From JBNKLG01 sp050292235 (GTDB lineage: Bacteria; Pseudomonadota; Gammaproteobacteria; Chromatiales; Chromatiaceae), in NCBI GenBank assembly GCA_050292235.1, contig JBNKLG010000028.1, positions 1 to 29,795 of the forward strand: DNA of 29,795 nt, given 5' to 3'. Shown here in pieces: positions 7,502-15,925 of this stretch. The notes beneath the pieces were generated by a model. That model ran no database searches, was not told where the DNA came from, and saw only the letters and a program-made list of their open reading frames with translations. The stretch's first letter is position 1. Each line of letters opens with the position of its first letter. The position numbers and the translations under genes were made by a program.

Positions 7502-8136
7502 CTAATCCAACCTCAAATATCTGAAATCTAATTTCTCTTTGGGACGATCCAACACCTGAGTAAGCAGAAAGGAAATCGCGTTCAAAGCTGCATTTTGCGG
7601 GATGGAAGAGACCGGCGTCCCATCCGGAGACCCCAAGAACCTCGATGCCCAATGCCAGATAGGTCTGCTCAGTGCGGATCGAATAATGTTTGCTACGAAT
7701 CAACCGCGCCATTGCCGTGAGAGCGTCATTATTACCAGAGCCAGAGGGGAATTTCACTGCTGAATATTGAGCCGCCACAACCTCAGGAGGAATCTCTTTG
7801 GACAACCGGTCTTTCACAGGGTTATATTCAACGAAGGCTTCCTTCCAGTAACCCCAATCAACGATTTTTGCAAGAGAGATTGTGGACAGATCAACAAACA
7901 ACAGTGGCAGTGCATCCACCACCTGCTGGTACTGCCAAGCTTTCTAAAGAAGTGTTATGTGATTGGAGCCGAAAATACGCCTCGAGATCCGAAGCAGAGA
8001 AATCTGGTAACCGCTTCCCAGGGTTCTGCTTGAGGAAATCCTCAACACGTTTAACGTACCAGCGTTGCTGGTGTTCTGGGATTCCCTTGTGAGACAGTAA
8101 GTCGAGATATTTTTGCCAATTAGAGGGAGCAGTCAT
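7502..8136 (-). pseudogene. Integron-type tyrosine recombinase relic (frameshifted, catalytic domain missing)
   Basis: The minus strand keeps pieces of an integron-integrase-like protein in three frames. From the ATG at 8136: NWQKYLDLLSHKGIPEHQQR and RWYVKRVEDFLKQNPGKRL up to LEAYF. After a one-base slip near 7940 (AGCTTGG): WQYQQVVDALPLLF, VDWGYWKEAF, and RLIRSKHYSIRTEQTYLAL, the HYSIRTE signature of this family. After a second shift near 7650, apparently with loss of some codons: QNAALNAISFLLTQVLDRP, ending at a TAG at 7502. The whole C-terminal catalytic domain (R..HxxR..Y) is absent. It therefore cannot recombine DNA. No attC-like array was recognised beside it. Confidence 0.82.
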
Positions 8137-8225
8137 GAGAATCATCCCTGAATTCAATGCGGATTCATCGTACCGAATCCATTCCGTAAAGTCCATGAAC
8201 TCCCTATTCCGTAAAGGCCGAGAGT

Positions 8226-8267
8226 AAAGCCTGGGGTCAAGAAAGCCTGAAAAAGCCTGGGGTCAAG
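8226..8267. repeat. Direct repeat AAAGCCTGGGGTCAAG (two copies)
   Basis: AAAGCCTGGGGTCAAG occurs at 8226-8241 and 8252-8267. This sequence, followed by a TCTTGAAT tail, is familiar upstream of REP-associated tyrosine transposase (RAYT) genes in gammaproteobacteria. A RAYT start follows about 45 nt later. Confidence 0.7.
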
Positions 8268-8312
8268 TCTTGAATCTTGAATTCTGTTGTTTTAGGTCTA
8301 TACCGGCTAGCT

Positions 8313-8350
8313 ATGGCAAGACTGCTACGCATAGAATTTGCAGGCGCACA
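8313..8350 (+). pseudogene. N-terminal remnant of a RAYT (Y1_Tnp) transposase
   Basis: The ATG at 8313 encodes MARLLRIEFAGA, which matches the conserved RAYT start (MARPLRIEFAGALYHV...). Similarity ends abruptly near 8350, and the sequence continues into an unrelated RTX gene in another frame. The catalytic HUH and tyrosine motifs are absent. It reads as a deletion or recombination junction rather than a working transposase. Confidence 0.75.
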
Positions 8351-8430
8351 AAATTATTCGGCGGTCGGAAAATTCACGATTCAAGACCTTTACCTGGGGC
8401 TGGGGGCAGACCACAGAGAACAGCCACTAT

Positions 8431-10170
8431 ATGGTCGGCAACTGGGGAGAGCGTCTACAGTCCGTACACACCACCCTGACCATCGCCTGGTCAGACACCG
8501 GCAGCGTCACCGTCATCCTGCCCCATACCGACCAGGATGCCGCTTACGGCATCGATGATGTCCAGTTCAGCAATGGCAATCGTCTCCCATTTTCATCGCT
8601 GATGGCCCTGGCCGGCAGTCCTGGGGTTGATCCGCACCAGAAAGACAATGTGATTGAGACGGACGGTTCTCTTTATGGCGGCGCGGGTGATGACCAGTTA
8701 GTCTCCGTCGAGGGTGGTGCAGATTATTCCGAGTCCATGCTGGTTGGCGGTGCGGGTCATGATGTACTCGACGGGGGATCGGGTTCCGACATCCTGATCG
8801 GCGGCGAACTCCTGGCCGACCTGACCACCGCAGAGGATAGCGCCTTTGTGTTTCAGGTGCCCGAAGGGACCTTCACCGACCCGGACGCCGGCGACCGCCT
8901 GACCCTCAGCGCCGGGCTGGCCGATGGCGCTGCCTTACCTGACTGGCTCACCTTCGAGGCGGCCACCCATACCTTCAGGGGGACACCGGGCAATGGCGAC
9001 GTGGGCACCCTGGCACTCAACGTGACGGCCACGGACGACAGCAGCAACCGCGTTACAGATACCTTTACGCTGGAGATCACCAACGTCAACGATGCGCCGG
9101 AACTCATGACAGCACTGAATGATGCGGAAGCGGTTGAAGGTGACACCTTTACCTACGACATCGCCGCCGACACCTTCAGCGACATCGATGCGGGCGATAC
9201 CCTCTCCTACACCGCCACCCTGGCCAATGGCGATCCTTTGCCCGGCTGGCTGACGTTCGATCCGGCCACCCGGCGCTTCGCCGGTGAGGTGCCCATGGAT
9301 GCCGCCGGTGAGTATGACATCAGCGTTGTGGTGACAGACCGGTCCGGTGCCACCGCCTCGGACCGCTTCCATCTCTCCGTGGCCAACCTGATTCAGGGTT
9401 CGGGCTGGCTGCCGGGCACCTCATCCAACGATCTGATGAGGGGCAGTGACCAGGGAGACTGGCTCATCGGCCATGGTGGCGACGACCGGCTGATCGCCGG
9501 CGGCGGCAACGACCTGCTGGATGGCGGGGATGGTGCCGACAGCCTCGATGCCGGGCATGGGAACGACATCCTCTTTGGCGGCAAGGGGAACGATGCCCTC
9601 GATGGGGGATCCGGGCGTGATCACCTCTGGGGTGGCGTGGGCGACGACCGGCTGGAGGGCGGTGACGGTGCCGACCTGCTTTGGGGCGAGGCCGGCAATG
9701 ACCGCATCGCCGGGGGAGAGGGCAATGACACCCTCTGGGGCGGCGACGGCAGTGACGCGCTGAGCGGTGGTGCCGGCAGTGACTGGCTCAGCGGGGGAGA
9801 GGGCAATGACCTTTATCGCTTCAATCCGGGCGATGGTCATGACGCCATTCAGGAGCAGAGCGGCAACGACCGGTTGCTGTTCGGCGCCGGTATCGAGGCC
9901 GATGCGCTCTGGTTCAGCCAGAACGGCAACGACCTCAATATCCAGCTTGTCGGTACCGATGACGGTGTGACCATCCATAACTGGTATGCCGACAGCAACA
10001 GCCAGGTGGAACAGATCGAACTGAGCGATGGCGCTGCCCTGCTGGCCAGCCAGGTCAATCAGCTGGTCTCCGCCATGGCAGCCTTCGATCCCCCGGCCCT
10101 GGGGGAGACGGCGCTCTCCGCGGAGCTGCAGGAGCAGTTGCAGCCGGTGATTACCGCGGCCTGGTCCTGA
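8431..10170 (+). CDS. RTX calcium-binding protein, C-terminal portion (5'-truncated gene)
   Basis: From the first in-frame ATG (8431) there are 579 residues; the frame is open from about 8338 without a better start. In order: an RTX-associated C-terminal-type segment (GIDDVQFSNGNRLP), a short RTX cluster (GGAGDDQL, GGAGHDVLDGGSGSD), two cadherin-like/putative Ig modules (about 8809-9400; each with PDWLTF or PGWLTF, and DPDAGD or DIDAGD), 14 uninterrupted RTX nonapeptides (9442-9819), and a haemolysin-type C-terminal domain ending near VITAAWS. RTX repeats bind calcium and fold after type I secretion; the secretion signal is normally at the extreme C-terminus, which is present. Starting in mid-domain just after a transposase remnant, with no good ribosome site, suggests the gene lost its front. 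It may be a pseudogene. An RTX-type exporter is encoded at 11447-15011. Confidence 0.82.
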   Translation: MVGNWGERLQSVHTTLTIAWSDTGSVTVILPHTDQDAAYGIDDVQFSNGNRLPFSSLMALAGSPGVDPHQKDNVIETDGSLYGGAGDDQLVSVEGGADYSESMLVGGAGHDVLDGGSGSDILIGGELLADLTTAEDSAFVFQVPEGTFTDPDAGDRLTLSAGLADGAALPDWLTFEAATHTFRGTPGNGDVGTLALNVTATDDSSNRVTDTFTLEITNVNDAPELMTALNDAEAVEGDTFTYDIAADTFSDIDAGDTLSYTATLANGDPLPGWLTFDPATRRFAGEVPMDAAGEYDISVVVTDRSGATASDRFHLSVANLIQGSGWLPGTSSNDLMRGSDQGDWLIGHGGDDRLIAGGGNDLLDGGDGADSLDAGHGNDILFGGKGNDALDGGSGRDHLWGGVGDDRLEGGDGADLLWGEAGNDRIAGGEGNDTLWGGDGSDALSGGAGSDWLSGGEGNDLYRFNPGDGHDAIQEQSGNDRLLFGAGIEADALWFSQNGNDLNIQLVGTDDGVTIHNWYADSNSQVEQIELSDGAALLASQVNQLVSAMAAFDPPALGETALSAELQEQLQPVITAAWS

Positions 10171-10189
10171 TATGGTGTCAGTCCAGGTG

Positions 10190-10207
10190 CCGCTCTGGAG
10201 AGAGCGG
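10190..10207 (+). terminator. Hairpin after the RTX gene
   Basis: CCGCTCT-GGAG-AGAGCGG forms a perfect 7-bp stem with a 4-nt loop, 20 nt after the RTX stop. No T-run follows, so it is at most a weak intrinsic terminator or an mRNA-end hairpin. Confidence 0.4.
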
Positions 10208-10263
10208 TCCCTGGAGCCTGTACCAAATGCAATAGGGCGGGGTCGGAGCAATCGGATGATATA

Positions 10264-10291
10264 TTGACCCTGAGCCCGGTCTGAATAACAT
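10264..10291 (+). promoter_or_regulatory. Candidate nth promoter
   Basis: -35 TTGACC (10264-10269), 16-bp spacer, -10 TAACAT (10286-10291), about 40 nt before the nth ATG. The match is moderate and there is no other support. The rest of the 10171-10330 gap shows only the hairpin at 10190. Confidence 0.33.
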
Positions 10292-10330
10292 TTTACGGGG
10301 CGCATTGGGAATCGAAACAATCACGACAGC

Positions 10331-10966
10331 ATGAACGCAAACAAACGACACCAAATCTTCCAGCGCCTCCGTGCCAATAACCCCAAACCAACCACCGAAC
10401 TTCACTATCAGACGCCTTTCGAGCTGTTGGTCGCGGTCCTGCTCTCTGCCCAGGCCACCGATAAAGGGGTGAATCGTGCCACCGCACAGCTTTTCCCCCT
10501 GGCCAACACCCCTGACGCCATGCTGGCCCTGGGGGAGGAGCAGGTCAAAGCACAGATCAAAAGCCTGGGACTCTTCAACAACAAGGCCAAAAACCTGGTC
10601 GCAACCTGTCGCATCCTGATCGAACAGCATGGCAGTGAGGTTCCTGAGGATCGTGAGGCCCTGGAGGCCCTGCCGGGCGTGGGGCGCAAAACCGCCAATG
10701 TGGTGCTTAACACCGCTTTTGGACACCCCACCATTGCGGTGGACACCCACATCTTTCGGGTCAGCAACCGAACCGGGCTGGCTCCCGGGAAAACCCCGTT
10801 GGCGGTGGAACAACAACTGTTAAAGACCACCCCCACAGAATTTTGCCAGGATGCCCATCACTGGCTGATTCTGCATGGTCGCTATACCTGTCTGGCACGC
10901 AAACCCCGCTGCGGCGCCTGCCTGATTGAGGATCTCTGCGAATACAAGGCGAAAAATTCGGATTAA
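10331..10966 (+). CDS. nth: Endonuclease III
   Basis: A DNA N-glycosylase/AP lyase that removes oxidised pyrimidines in base excision repair. It has 211 residues, the usual size. The helix-hairpin-helix LPGVGRKTANVVL carries the catalytic lysine, and the catalytic aspartate is in AVDTHIFRVSNR. The [4Fe-4S] loop has the exact C-x6-C-x2-C-x5-C pattern (CLARKPRCGACLIEDLC). No clear ribosome site precedes the ATG. It ends 8 nt from the stop of the facing gene at 10975. Confidence 0.97.
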   Translation: MNANKRHQIFQRLRANNPKPTTELHYQTPFELLVAVLLSAQATDKGVNRATAQLFPLANTPDAMLALGEEQVKAQIKSLGLFNNKAKNLVATCRILIEQHGSEVPEDREALEALPGVGRKTANVVLNTAFGHPTIAVDTHIFRVSNRTGLAPGKTPLAVEQQLLKTTPTEFCQDAHHWLILHGRYTCLARKPRCGACLIEDLCEYKAKNSD

Positions 10967-10974
10967 CCGGCGGC

Positions 10975-11322
10975 CTATAACGGCAATATATCGTCGTCTT
11001 CCACCAGGACATTACCAGCGCTTCTCTGGCGCAACTGCTCGCGGGCGGAACGGCGCCCCAGTAATTTTTTCTGGGCAGCCTCGGGCAATTCCGTAAAGTT
11101 GATGATGCCGCGCTGTACCAAAAGATCGATCAGATCCTCCAGCACGCGACTCAGATCCATATCGGAATTCAGGAGGTGAGATAAGGGATTCTCCGCATCC
11201 AGGTTTTCAGAAAAAAACCGCAACAAATCCGGATCACGGGGCTCCAGCCATTGCATACCTTCCTGTTGCGTCAGGCTAACCGTCTGGATACGGCCTTCAG
11301 GGTCACGACTGACATAGGGCAT
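10975..11322 (-). CDS. Conserved small protein of unknown function
   Basis: A 115-residue acidic soluble protein beginning MPYVSRDPEGRIQTVSL and ending in DDDILPL. Similar proteins in gammaproteobacteria are sometimes labelled 'tryptophan synthase subunit beta-like', but no PLP-enzyme motif is present and that label should not be taken as function. The middle (DLSRVLEDLIDLLVQRGIIN, FTELPEAAQKKLLGRR) is predicted helical. It converges with nth and diverges from the exporter operon across a 124-nt gap. Confidence 0.75.
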   Translation of the reverse strand: MPYVSRDPEGRIQTVSLTQQEGMQWLEPRDPDLLRFFSENLDAENPLSHLLNSDMDLSRVLEDLIDLLVQRGIINFTELPEAAQKKLLGRRSAREQLRQRSAGNVLVEDDDILPL

Positions 11323-11446
11323 CGCTGGATCTCCGATTCGGTCATAAAGCCTGGCAAGACAATTTGAGCATCCTCAACTTGTCGCCTACCCTTGATACTG
11401 ACATCATAACCTACATCCTCAGCTCTCTCGATCAGGCCCCGCGCAT

Positions 11447-13618
11447 TTGAACGCCAGTCACGACAACAGCGCCCAGACTGCCCCATCAGGCCCTAACGGG
11501 GCCGGGGATCTCGATCCCTTATTGGAATCCCTGATCATTCTCACCAAGCTGCAGCACCGCCCCTTCTCTGAAGATGCGCTGGTCGCGGGTCTGCCCCTGG
11601 TAGACAATCGTCTTACCCCAAGCCTCTTTCGCCGGGCCGCGGAACGGGCCGGCCTTTCCAGTCGTATCATTGAGCGACCTCTGGCAGAGATCTCCAGCCA
11701 GGTCCTGCCGGCCATTCTTTTATTGGAAGACAATCAGGCCTGCGTCCTGGTAGAACTGAATTCAGAGCAAAACCAGGCCGTCATTATCGAGCCCCATGCC
11801 GGCATGGGCGAGGTGACACTGAGCTGGGACAAGCTGGCCACTCTCTATACCGGCATCGCCATTTTCGTCCAGCCCGCCTATCGCTTTGATGACCGCACCC
11901 CGCCCCTCATCCGGTCAAGCGGTCCACACTGGTTCTGGGGTGTACTGGGGGAGTCCTGGCGCATCTATCGGGATGTGCTGGTGGCCTCTCTGTTGATCAA
12001 CCTTTTCGCCCTGGCCAGTCCCCTGTTCATGATGAATGTCTATGACCGGGTGGTCCCCAACAATGCCGAGGAGACCCTCTGGGTACTGGCATTGGGTATC
12101 TCAACGGTCTATCTCTTCGATATTCTCATGCGCACGCTGCGCAGCTATTTCATTGACCTGGCGGGCAAGCGCAGTGATATCCGCCTCTCTGCAGCCATTT
12201 TTGAGCGGGTCATGGGCATCAAGATGGAGGCACGCCCACAATCCGTTGGTGCCTTTGCCAACAACCTGCGTGAATTTGAAACCGTCCGGGATTTCATCAC
12301 CTCCGCCACCATCGCAACGTTGGTTGACCTGCCTTTCATCCTGATCTTTTTGCTGGTCATCTTCTGGATCGGCGGCCTTCTGGTGATGGCCCCCATGGTT
12401 GCCATCCCACTCATTGGGCTCTATGGCCTTTTGATGCAGAAGCCCCTGCGTCAGGCAGCAGAAAACACCTACCGTGCATCCGCCCAGAAAAACGCCACCC
12501 TCATTGAAAGCCTCAACGGTATTGAGACCGTGAAATCCCTGGGCGCGGAAGGTCCTCTTCAGCGCAAATGGGAGGCCGCCACCGTTCATATCGCCCGCTG
12601 GAGCGCCAAATCGCGGTTGTTGTCGGTCACCACCATCAACTTTGCCATGGCGATACAGCAACTGACCACCGTGGCCATCGTCATTGGCGGCGTCTACCTC
12701 ATCATCGATGGCGAGCTGAGCATGGGCGGGCTGATTGCCACGGTCATCCTGACCGGACGTGCCATGGCCCCCATGGGACAGGTGGCCAATCTCGCCACCC
12801 GTTATTTTCAGGCCCGTACCGCCCTGACCAGTCTGAATCAGATCATGCAAATGCCGGTGGAGCGCCCCCAGGGCACCAGTTTTGTCAGCCGGCCCCATTT
12901 GCGTGGCCAGATTGAATTCGACAACGTCAGCTTCCACTATCCCGACCAGGACAATGCCAGCCTGCGGAATGCCTCGATCCACATCAAGGAGGGGGAACAC
13001 ATCGGCATCATCGGCCGCATTGGCTCTGGCAAGACCACACTCAATAAACTGATTCAGGGTCTCTATCAGGCGACCGAGGGGGCGGTACGCATCGATGGGA
13101 CCGACATCCGCCAGATCGACCCTGCCGATCTGCGCCGCAGCATTGGCTACGTGCCCCAGGACATCACACTCTTCTTTGGCAGCGTACGCGAGAACATCAC
13201 CTATGGCGCCCCCTATATGGACGATGCCAGCATATTGCGGGCTGCCCAGCTGGCCGGGGTAACCGACTTTGTCGATCTGCACCCTCTGGGCTTTGACATG
13301 CCGGCAGGAGAAGGAGGTAACCGGCTCTCCGGCGGCCAGCGCCAGGCCGTGGCCCTGGCCCGGGCTCTGCTGACCGATCCCCGTATTCTGCTGTTCGACG
13401 AACCCAGCAATGCCATGGACAATACTTCGGAGGAGCGTGTTCGCCGTAACCTCAAGGAGATCATCCAGGGAAAAACCACCCTCATCGTTACCCACCGCGC
13501 CTCGCTGTTGGAACTGGTCGATCGTCTGATCGTGATCGACCGGGGCCGCATCGTCGCCGATGGCCCCAAGCAACAGGTGCTCGACGCCCTGCGCGAAGGC
13601 CGGATTGGTATGGGGTAA
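11447..13618 (+). CDS. Type I secretion ABC transporter (LapB-like)
   Basis: Inner-membrane exporter ATPase of a type I secretion system, 723 residues. Order: an N-terminal C39-like domain (about 20-145) without the protease cysteine, as in LapB/HlyB-type exporters; a six-helix membrane domain (about 160-460); and an ATPase with Walker A GRIGSGKTT (about 523-531), signature LSGGQRQ (about 627), Walker B ILLFDEPSNAMD (about 647) and an H-loop VTHR. The most 5' plausible start is TTG at 11447 with no clear ribosome site; the conserved part begins about 20 residues later, so the exact start is uncertain. It is followed 7 nt later by the HlyD-type gene. No outer-membrane TolC/LapE gene is present in the window. 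Confidence 0.94.
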   Translation: MNASHDNSAQTAPSGPNGAGDLDPLLESLIILTKLQHRPFSEDALVAGLPLVDNRLTPSLFRRAAERAGLSSRIIERPLAEISSQVLPAILLLEDNQACVLVELNSEQNQAVIIEPHAGMGEVTLSWDKLATLYTGIAIFVQPAYRFDDRTPPLIRSSGPHWFWGVLGESWRIYRDVLVASLLINLFALASPLFMMNVYDRVVPNNAEETLWVLALGISTVYLFDILMRTLRSYFIDLAGKRSDIRLSAAIFERVMGIKMEARPQSVGAFANNLREFETVRDFITSATIATLVDLPFILIFLLVIFWIGGLLVMAPMVAIPLIGLYGLLMQKPLRQAAENTYRASAQKNATLIESLNGIETVKSLGAEGPLQRKWEAATVHIARWSAKSRLLSVTTINFAMAIQQLTTVAIVIGGVYLIIDGELSMGGLIATVILTGRAMAPMGQVANLATRYFQARTALTSLNQIMQMPVERPQGTSFVSRPHLRGQIEFDNVSFHYPDQDNASLRNASIHIKEGEHIGIIGRIGSGKTTLNKLIQGLYQATEGAVRIDGTDIRQIDPADLRRSIGYVPQDITLFFGSVRENITYGAPYMDDASILRAAQLAGVTDFVDLHPLGFDMPAGEGGNRLSGGQRQAVALARALLTDPRILLFDEPSNAMDNTSEERVRRNLKEIIQGKTTLIVTHRASLLELVDRLIVIDRGRIVADGPKQQVLDALREGRIGMG

Positions 13619-13625
13619 TCATCCG

Positions 13626-15011
13626 ATGTTCCGTATCCACGCTTTGAGGAAGCACCTCTCGACCCTGACCGGGCAAACCGGCTCTGAAGCCAATCTCACT
13701 GACGAAGATCTGGATTTTGTCAGTGATGCCAAGGCCGCCATCCTGGCCAGCAGCCCCCGTGGTGGCCGTCTGATTCTCTACGGCGCCCTGACCTTTTTTG
13801 TCTTGATGTTGGCCTGGGCCAACTTTGCTGAGATCGATGAAGTCACCAAGGGTGAAGGCAAAGTCATCCCCTCCAGCCAGGTTCAGATCGTACAAAACCT
13901 GGAGGGCGGCATCCTTTCAGAGATACGCATCAAACAGGGGCAAACCGTTAAAAAGGGGCAGATCATCCTGCGGATCGATGACACCCGCTTTGCCTCCTCT
14001 CTCAAGGAGAGTCGCCTGCAGTATCTGGCCCTGAAGGCCAAGGCGGCTCGTCTCCAGGCTCAGGCTGACTTGGCTGAAAGCTATATTACGCCACCAGAGG
14101 TGGCCAAAGAGGCCCCTATTCTGGGCCAGCAGGAACAGCGTCTTTTTGCTTCCAAAAAAAATGAACTGGGCGCCACCATGGATATCCTGGATCAGCAGGT
14201 ACGGCAACGCCAGCAAGAGGTCGCAGAGCTCAAAGCCAAAGAAAAACAACTCGACCGCAGTTTAGGCCTGGCCCAGAAAGAACTGGATATCTCCCGCCCC
14301 CTCATCAGCAAGGGGGCGATTTCAAAAGTTGAGGTATTGCGATTGGAGCGCCAGGTAGCCGACCTGGAGGGTGGACTGGAGGCAAGCCGTCTGGCCATCC
14401 CCCGCCTAGGCTCTGCCCTGGATGAATCGCGACAAAAGGTGGGAGAGACCCGGCTCAAATTCCAGAATGAGGCCCGCTCCGAACTCAACGAGACCGTGGC
14501 CGAACTGGAACGCCTCACCGAAAGCAATGTCGCCCTGAGGGACCGGGTTCAACGCACTGCCGTACGCTCACCGGTCAGTGGCATCGTCAAACAGCTCCTG
14601 ATCAACACCCTGGGCGGCGTCATTCAGCCTGGCGACAAGCTGGTGGAGATCGTACCGTTGGAGGACACCCTGCTGATCGAGACCAAGATCCGCCCCCAGG
14701 ACATCGCCTTCCTGCGCCCCGAACAACCGGCCACCATCAAATTCACGGCCTATGATTTTGCGATCTACGGTGGTCTCTCAGCCAAAGTGGAGCAGATCAG
14801 TGCCGACACCATTGCCGATGACAAGGGCGACAACTACTACATGGTCAATCTGCGCACCGAGAAAAACTCTTTGGGCAGCAAAGAGGATCCCCTGCCCATC
14901 ATCCCCGGCATGATGGCGGAAGTTGACATCCTCACGGGTAAAAAAAGCATTCTCGACTACCTGCTGAAACCGGTACTACGTGCCAAGGAACGCGCGCTGC
15001 GTGAACGCTGA
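13626..15011 (+). CDS. HlyD-family membrane fusion protein (LapC-like)
   Basis: Periplasmic adaptor linking the ABC exporter to an outer-membrane channel; 461 residues. A short cytosolic N-terminus precedes one membrane segment (about 48-66, ending LAWANFAEIDEV). Then come the lipoyl-type half VIPSSQVQIVQNLEGGILSE, a long coiled-coil (about 120-310), the second half RTAVRSPVSGIVKQL, and the C-terminal beta domain with IIPGMMAEVDILTGKKSILDYLLKP-type HlyD ending. ATG at 13626 is used rather than the longer open frame because that would overlap the ABC gene. The last 11 nt overlap the start of the LuxR-type gene. Confidence 0.94.
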   Translation: MFRIHALRKHLSTLTGQTGSEANLTDEDLDFVSDAKAAILASSPRGGRLILYGALTFFVLMLAWANFAEIDEVTKGEGKVIPSSQVQIVQNLEGGILSEIRIKQGQTVKKGQIILRIDDTRFASSLKESRLQYLALKAKAARLQAQADLAESYITPPEVAKEAPILGQQEQRLFASKKNELGATMDILDQQVRQRQQEVAELKAKEKQLDRSLGLAQKELDISRPLISKGAISKVEVLRLERQVADLEGGLEASRLAIPRLGSALDESRQKVGETRLKFQNEARSELNETVAELERLTESNVALRDRVQRTAVRSPVSGIVKQLLINTLGGVIQPGDKLVEIVPLEDTLLIETKIRPQDIAFLRPEQPATIKFTAYDFAIYGGLSAKVEQISADTIADDKGDNYYMVNLRTEKNSLGSKEDPLPIIPGMMAEVDILTGKKSILDYLLKPVLRAKERALRER

Positions 15012-15618
15012 ATCCCCAATCCTGTTAGCCTCTGACGACAATCAGGTACTGTCACGCTGGCAAAACGGCCTGGGCGCCAGGCAGACCCGGATCTGTCGCT
15101 CATATCCGGAACTGGAGGCAGCACTGGCCTCTGGCGACCATCCAGCGTGTCTCATCGATCTGGCGTTAGCCGCCACATCGCTCAACCAATGCAGTGACCT
15201 GATTGGCCGGTACCCCCAGTGCCGTTTTCTGGCCTTGAGCGCCATCCCCAATGAGCAGGAGTGCGCCCAACTGTTGGCCTCAGGCCTTCGCGGTTACAGC
15301 AACCGTCTGCTCGACCCTTCGTTGCTGGCGGTGATTCTGCCCCTGATCGCCGCTGGCCAGGTCTGGGTCGGTGCCCCCATCATGGATCGTCTGATTCAAC
15401 GTATTCAGCCCCATACCAATGACGAAAAATCTGCGCTCCTGGCCCAGCTTACCGAACGGGAACGGGAAATCGCCGGACTCATTGCCCAGGGGCTGGGCAA
15501 TAAGATGGTCGCCCGCCAGCTGGAGATCAGCGAACGCACGGTCAAGGCCCACCTCAGCGCCATTTTCCAAAAGACCGGAGCCAAAGACCGGCTGCAACTG
15601 GCTCTGCGCATCAAATAA
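15001..15618 (+). CDS. LuxR-family (NarL-type) response regulator
   Basis: A 205-residue regulator with a receiver-like domain and a C-terminal LuxR helix-turn-helix (about 146-205: LTEREREIAGLIAQGLGNK ... ISERTVKAHLSAIFQKTGAKDR). In the receiver part an acidic pair D12/D13 and a possible phosphoacceptor D53 (CLIDLAL) are present, but the conserved lysine region is poorly kept (GYSNRLLD), so it may be phosphorylation-independent. GTG at 15001 overlaps the HlyD gene by 11 nt, implying cotranslation. The partner kinase is not in the window. Regulation of the secretion system or its cargo is plausible from position only. Confidence 0.9.
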   Translation: MNAESPILLASDDNQVLSRWQNGLGARQTRICRSYPELEAALASGDHPACLIDLALAATSLNQCSDLIGRYPQCRFLALSAIPNEQECAQLLASGLRGYSNRLLDPSLLAVILPLIAAGQVWVGAPIMDRLIQRIQPHTNDEKSALLAQLTEREREIAGLIAQGLGNKMVARQLEISERTVKAHLSAIFQKTGAKDRLQLALRIK

Positions 15619-15899
15619 TGGCGCTGACGTTCACTGAGCTTTTGGGTTATCTGGCCGCCCTGCTCACCACACTGGCCTTTGTACCCCAGGCCATCCTCAC
15701 CCTGCGCACCCGCAACACCCGTGATCTCTCACTGGGCATGTACGGCCTCTTTACCCTGGGCGTGGCCAGCTGGCTCGGCTATGGGTTACTCAAACACGAT
15801 CTGCCGATCATCCTGGCCAACGTCATCACCCTCATCCTGGCCAGCACGATTTTATTGATCAAACTCATCAACAGTGTCCGTGGCAATAACCAGCCTTGA
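15618..15899 (+). CDS. SemiSWEET-type (PQ-loop/MtN3) small transporter
   Basis: A 93-residue membrane protein with three predicted helices. It has the family features LGYLAALLTTLAFVPQAI (PQ motif), RTRNTRDLSLGMYGLFTLGVASWLGYG and a third helix NVITLILASTILLIKL. Such single-unit proteins dimerise to move sugars or related small solutes across the inner membrane (family knowledge); the substrate here is unknown. Its ATG overlaps the LuxR-type gene stop (TAATG), so it is translationally coupled to a secretion operon, an unusual partner. Confidence 0.88.
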   Translation: MALTFTELLGYLAALLTTLAFVPQAILTLRTRNTRDLSLGMYGLFTLGVASWLGYGLLKHDLPIILANVITLILASTILLIKLINSVRGNNQP

Positions 15900-15925
15900 T
15901 GTATACTGTTGCGCTTTAAATTTTG

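Noticed and set aside
9442..9819. Regular 27-nt periodicity that might suggest a DNA repeat array or CRISPR
   Set aside because: The repeat is at the protein level (RTX nonapeptides); DNA units vary in sequence and there are no spacers.
9421..10320. 299-codon minus-strand frame across the RTX repeats
   Set aside because: Produced by the periodic GGxGxD coding repeats; low-complexity translation and no start context.
12101..13573. 490-codon open frame on the minus strand
   Set aside because: Antisense to the ABC exporter gene with intact Walker motifs; long antisense frames are expected in GC-rich coding DNA.
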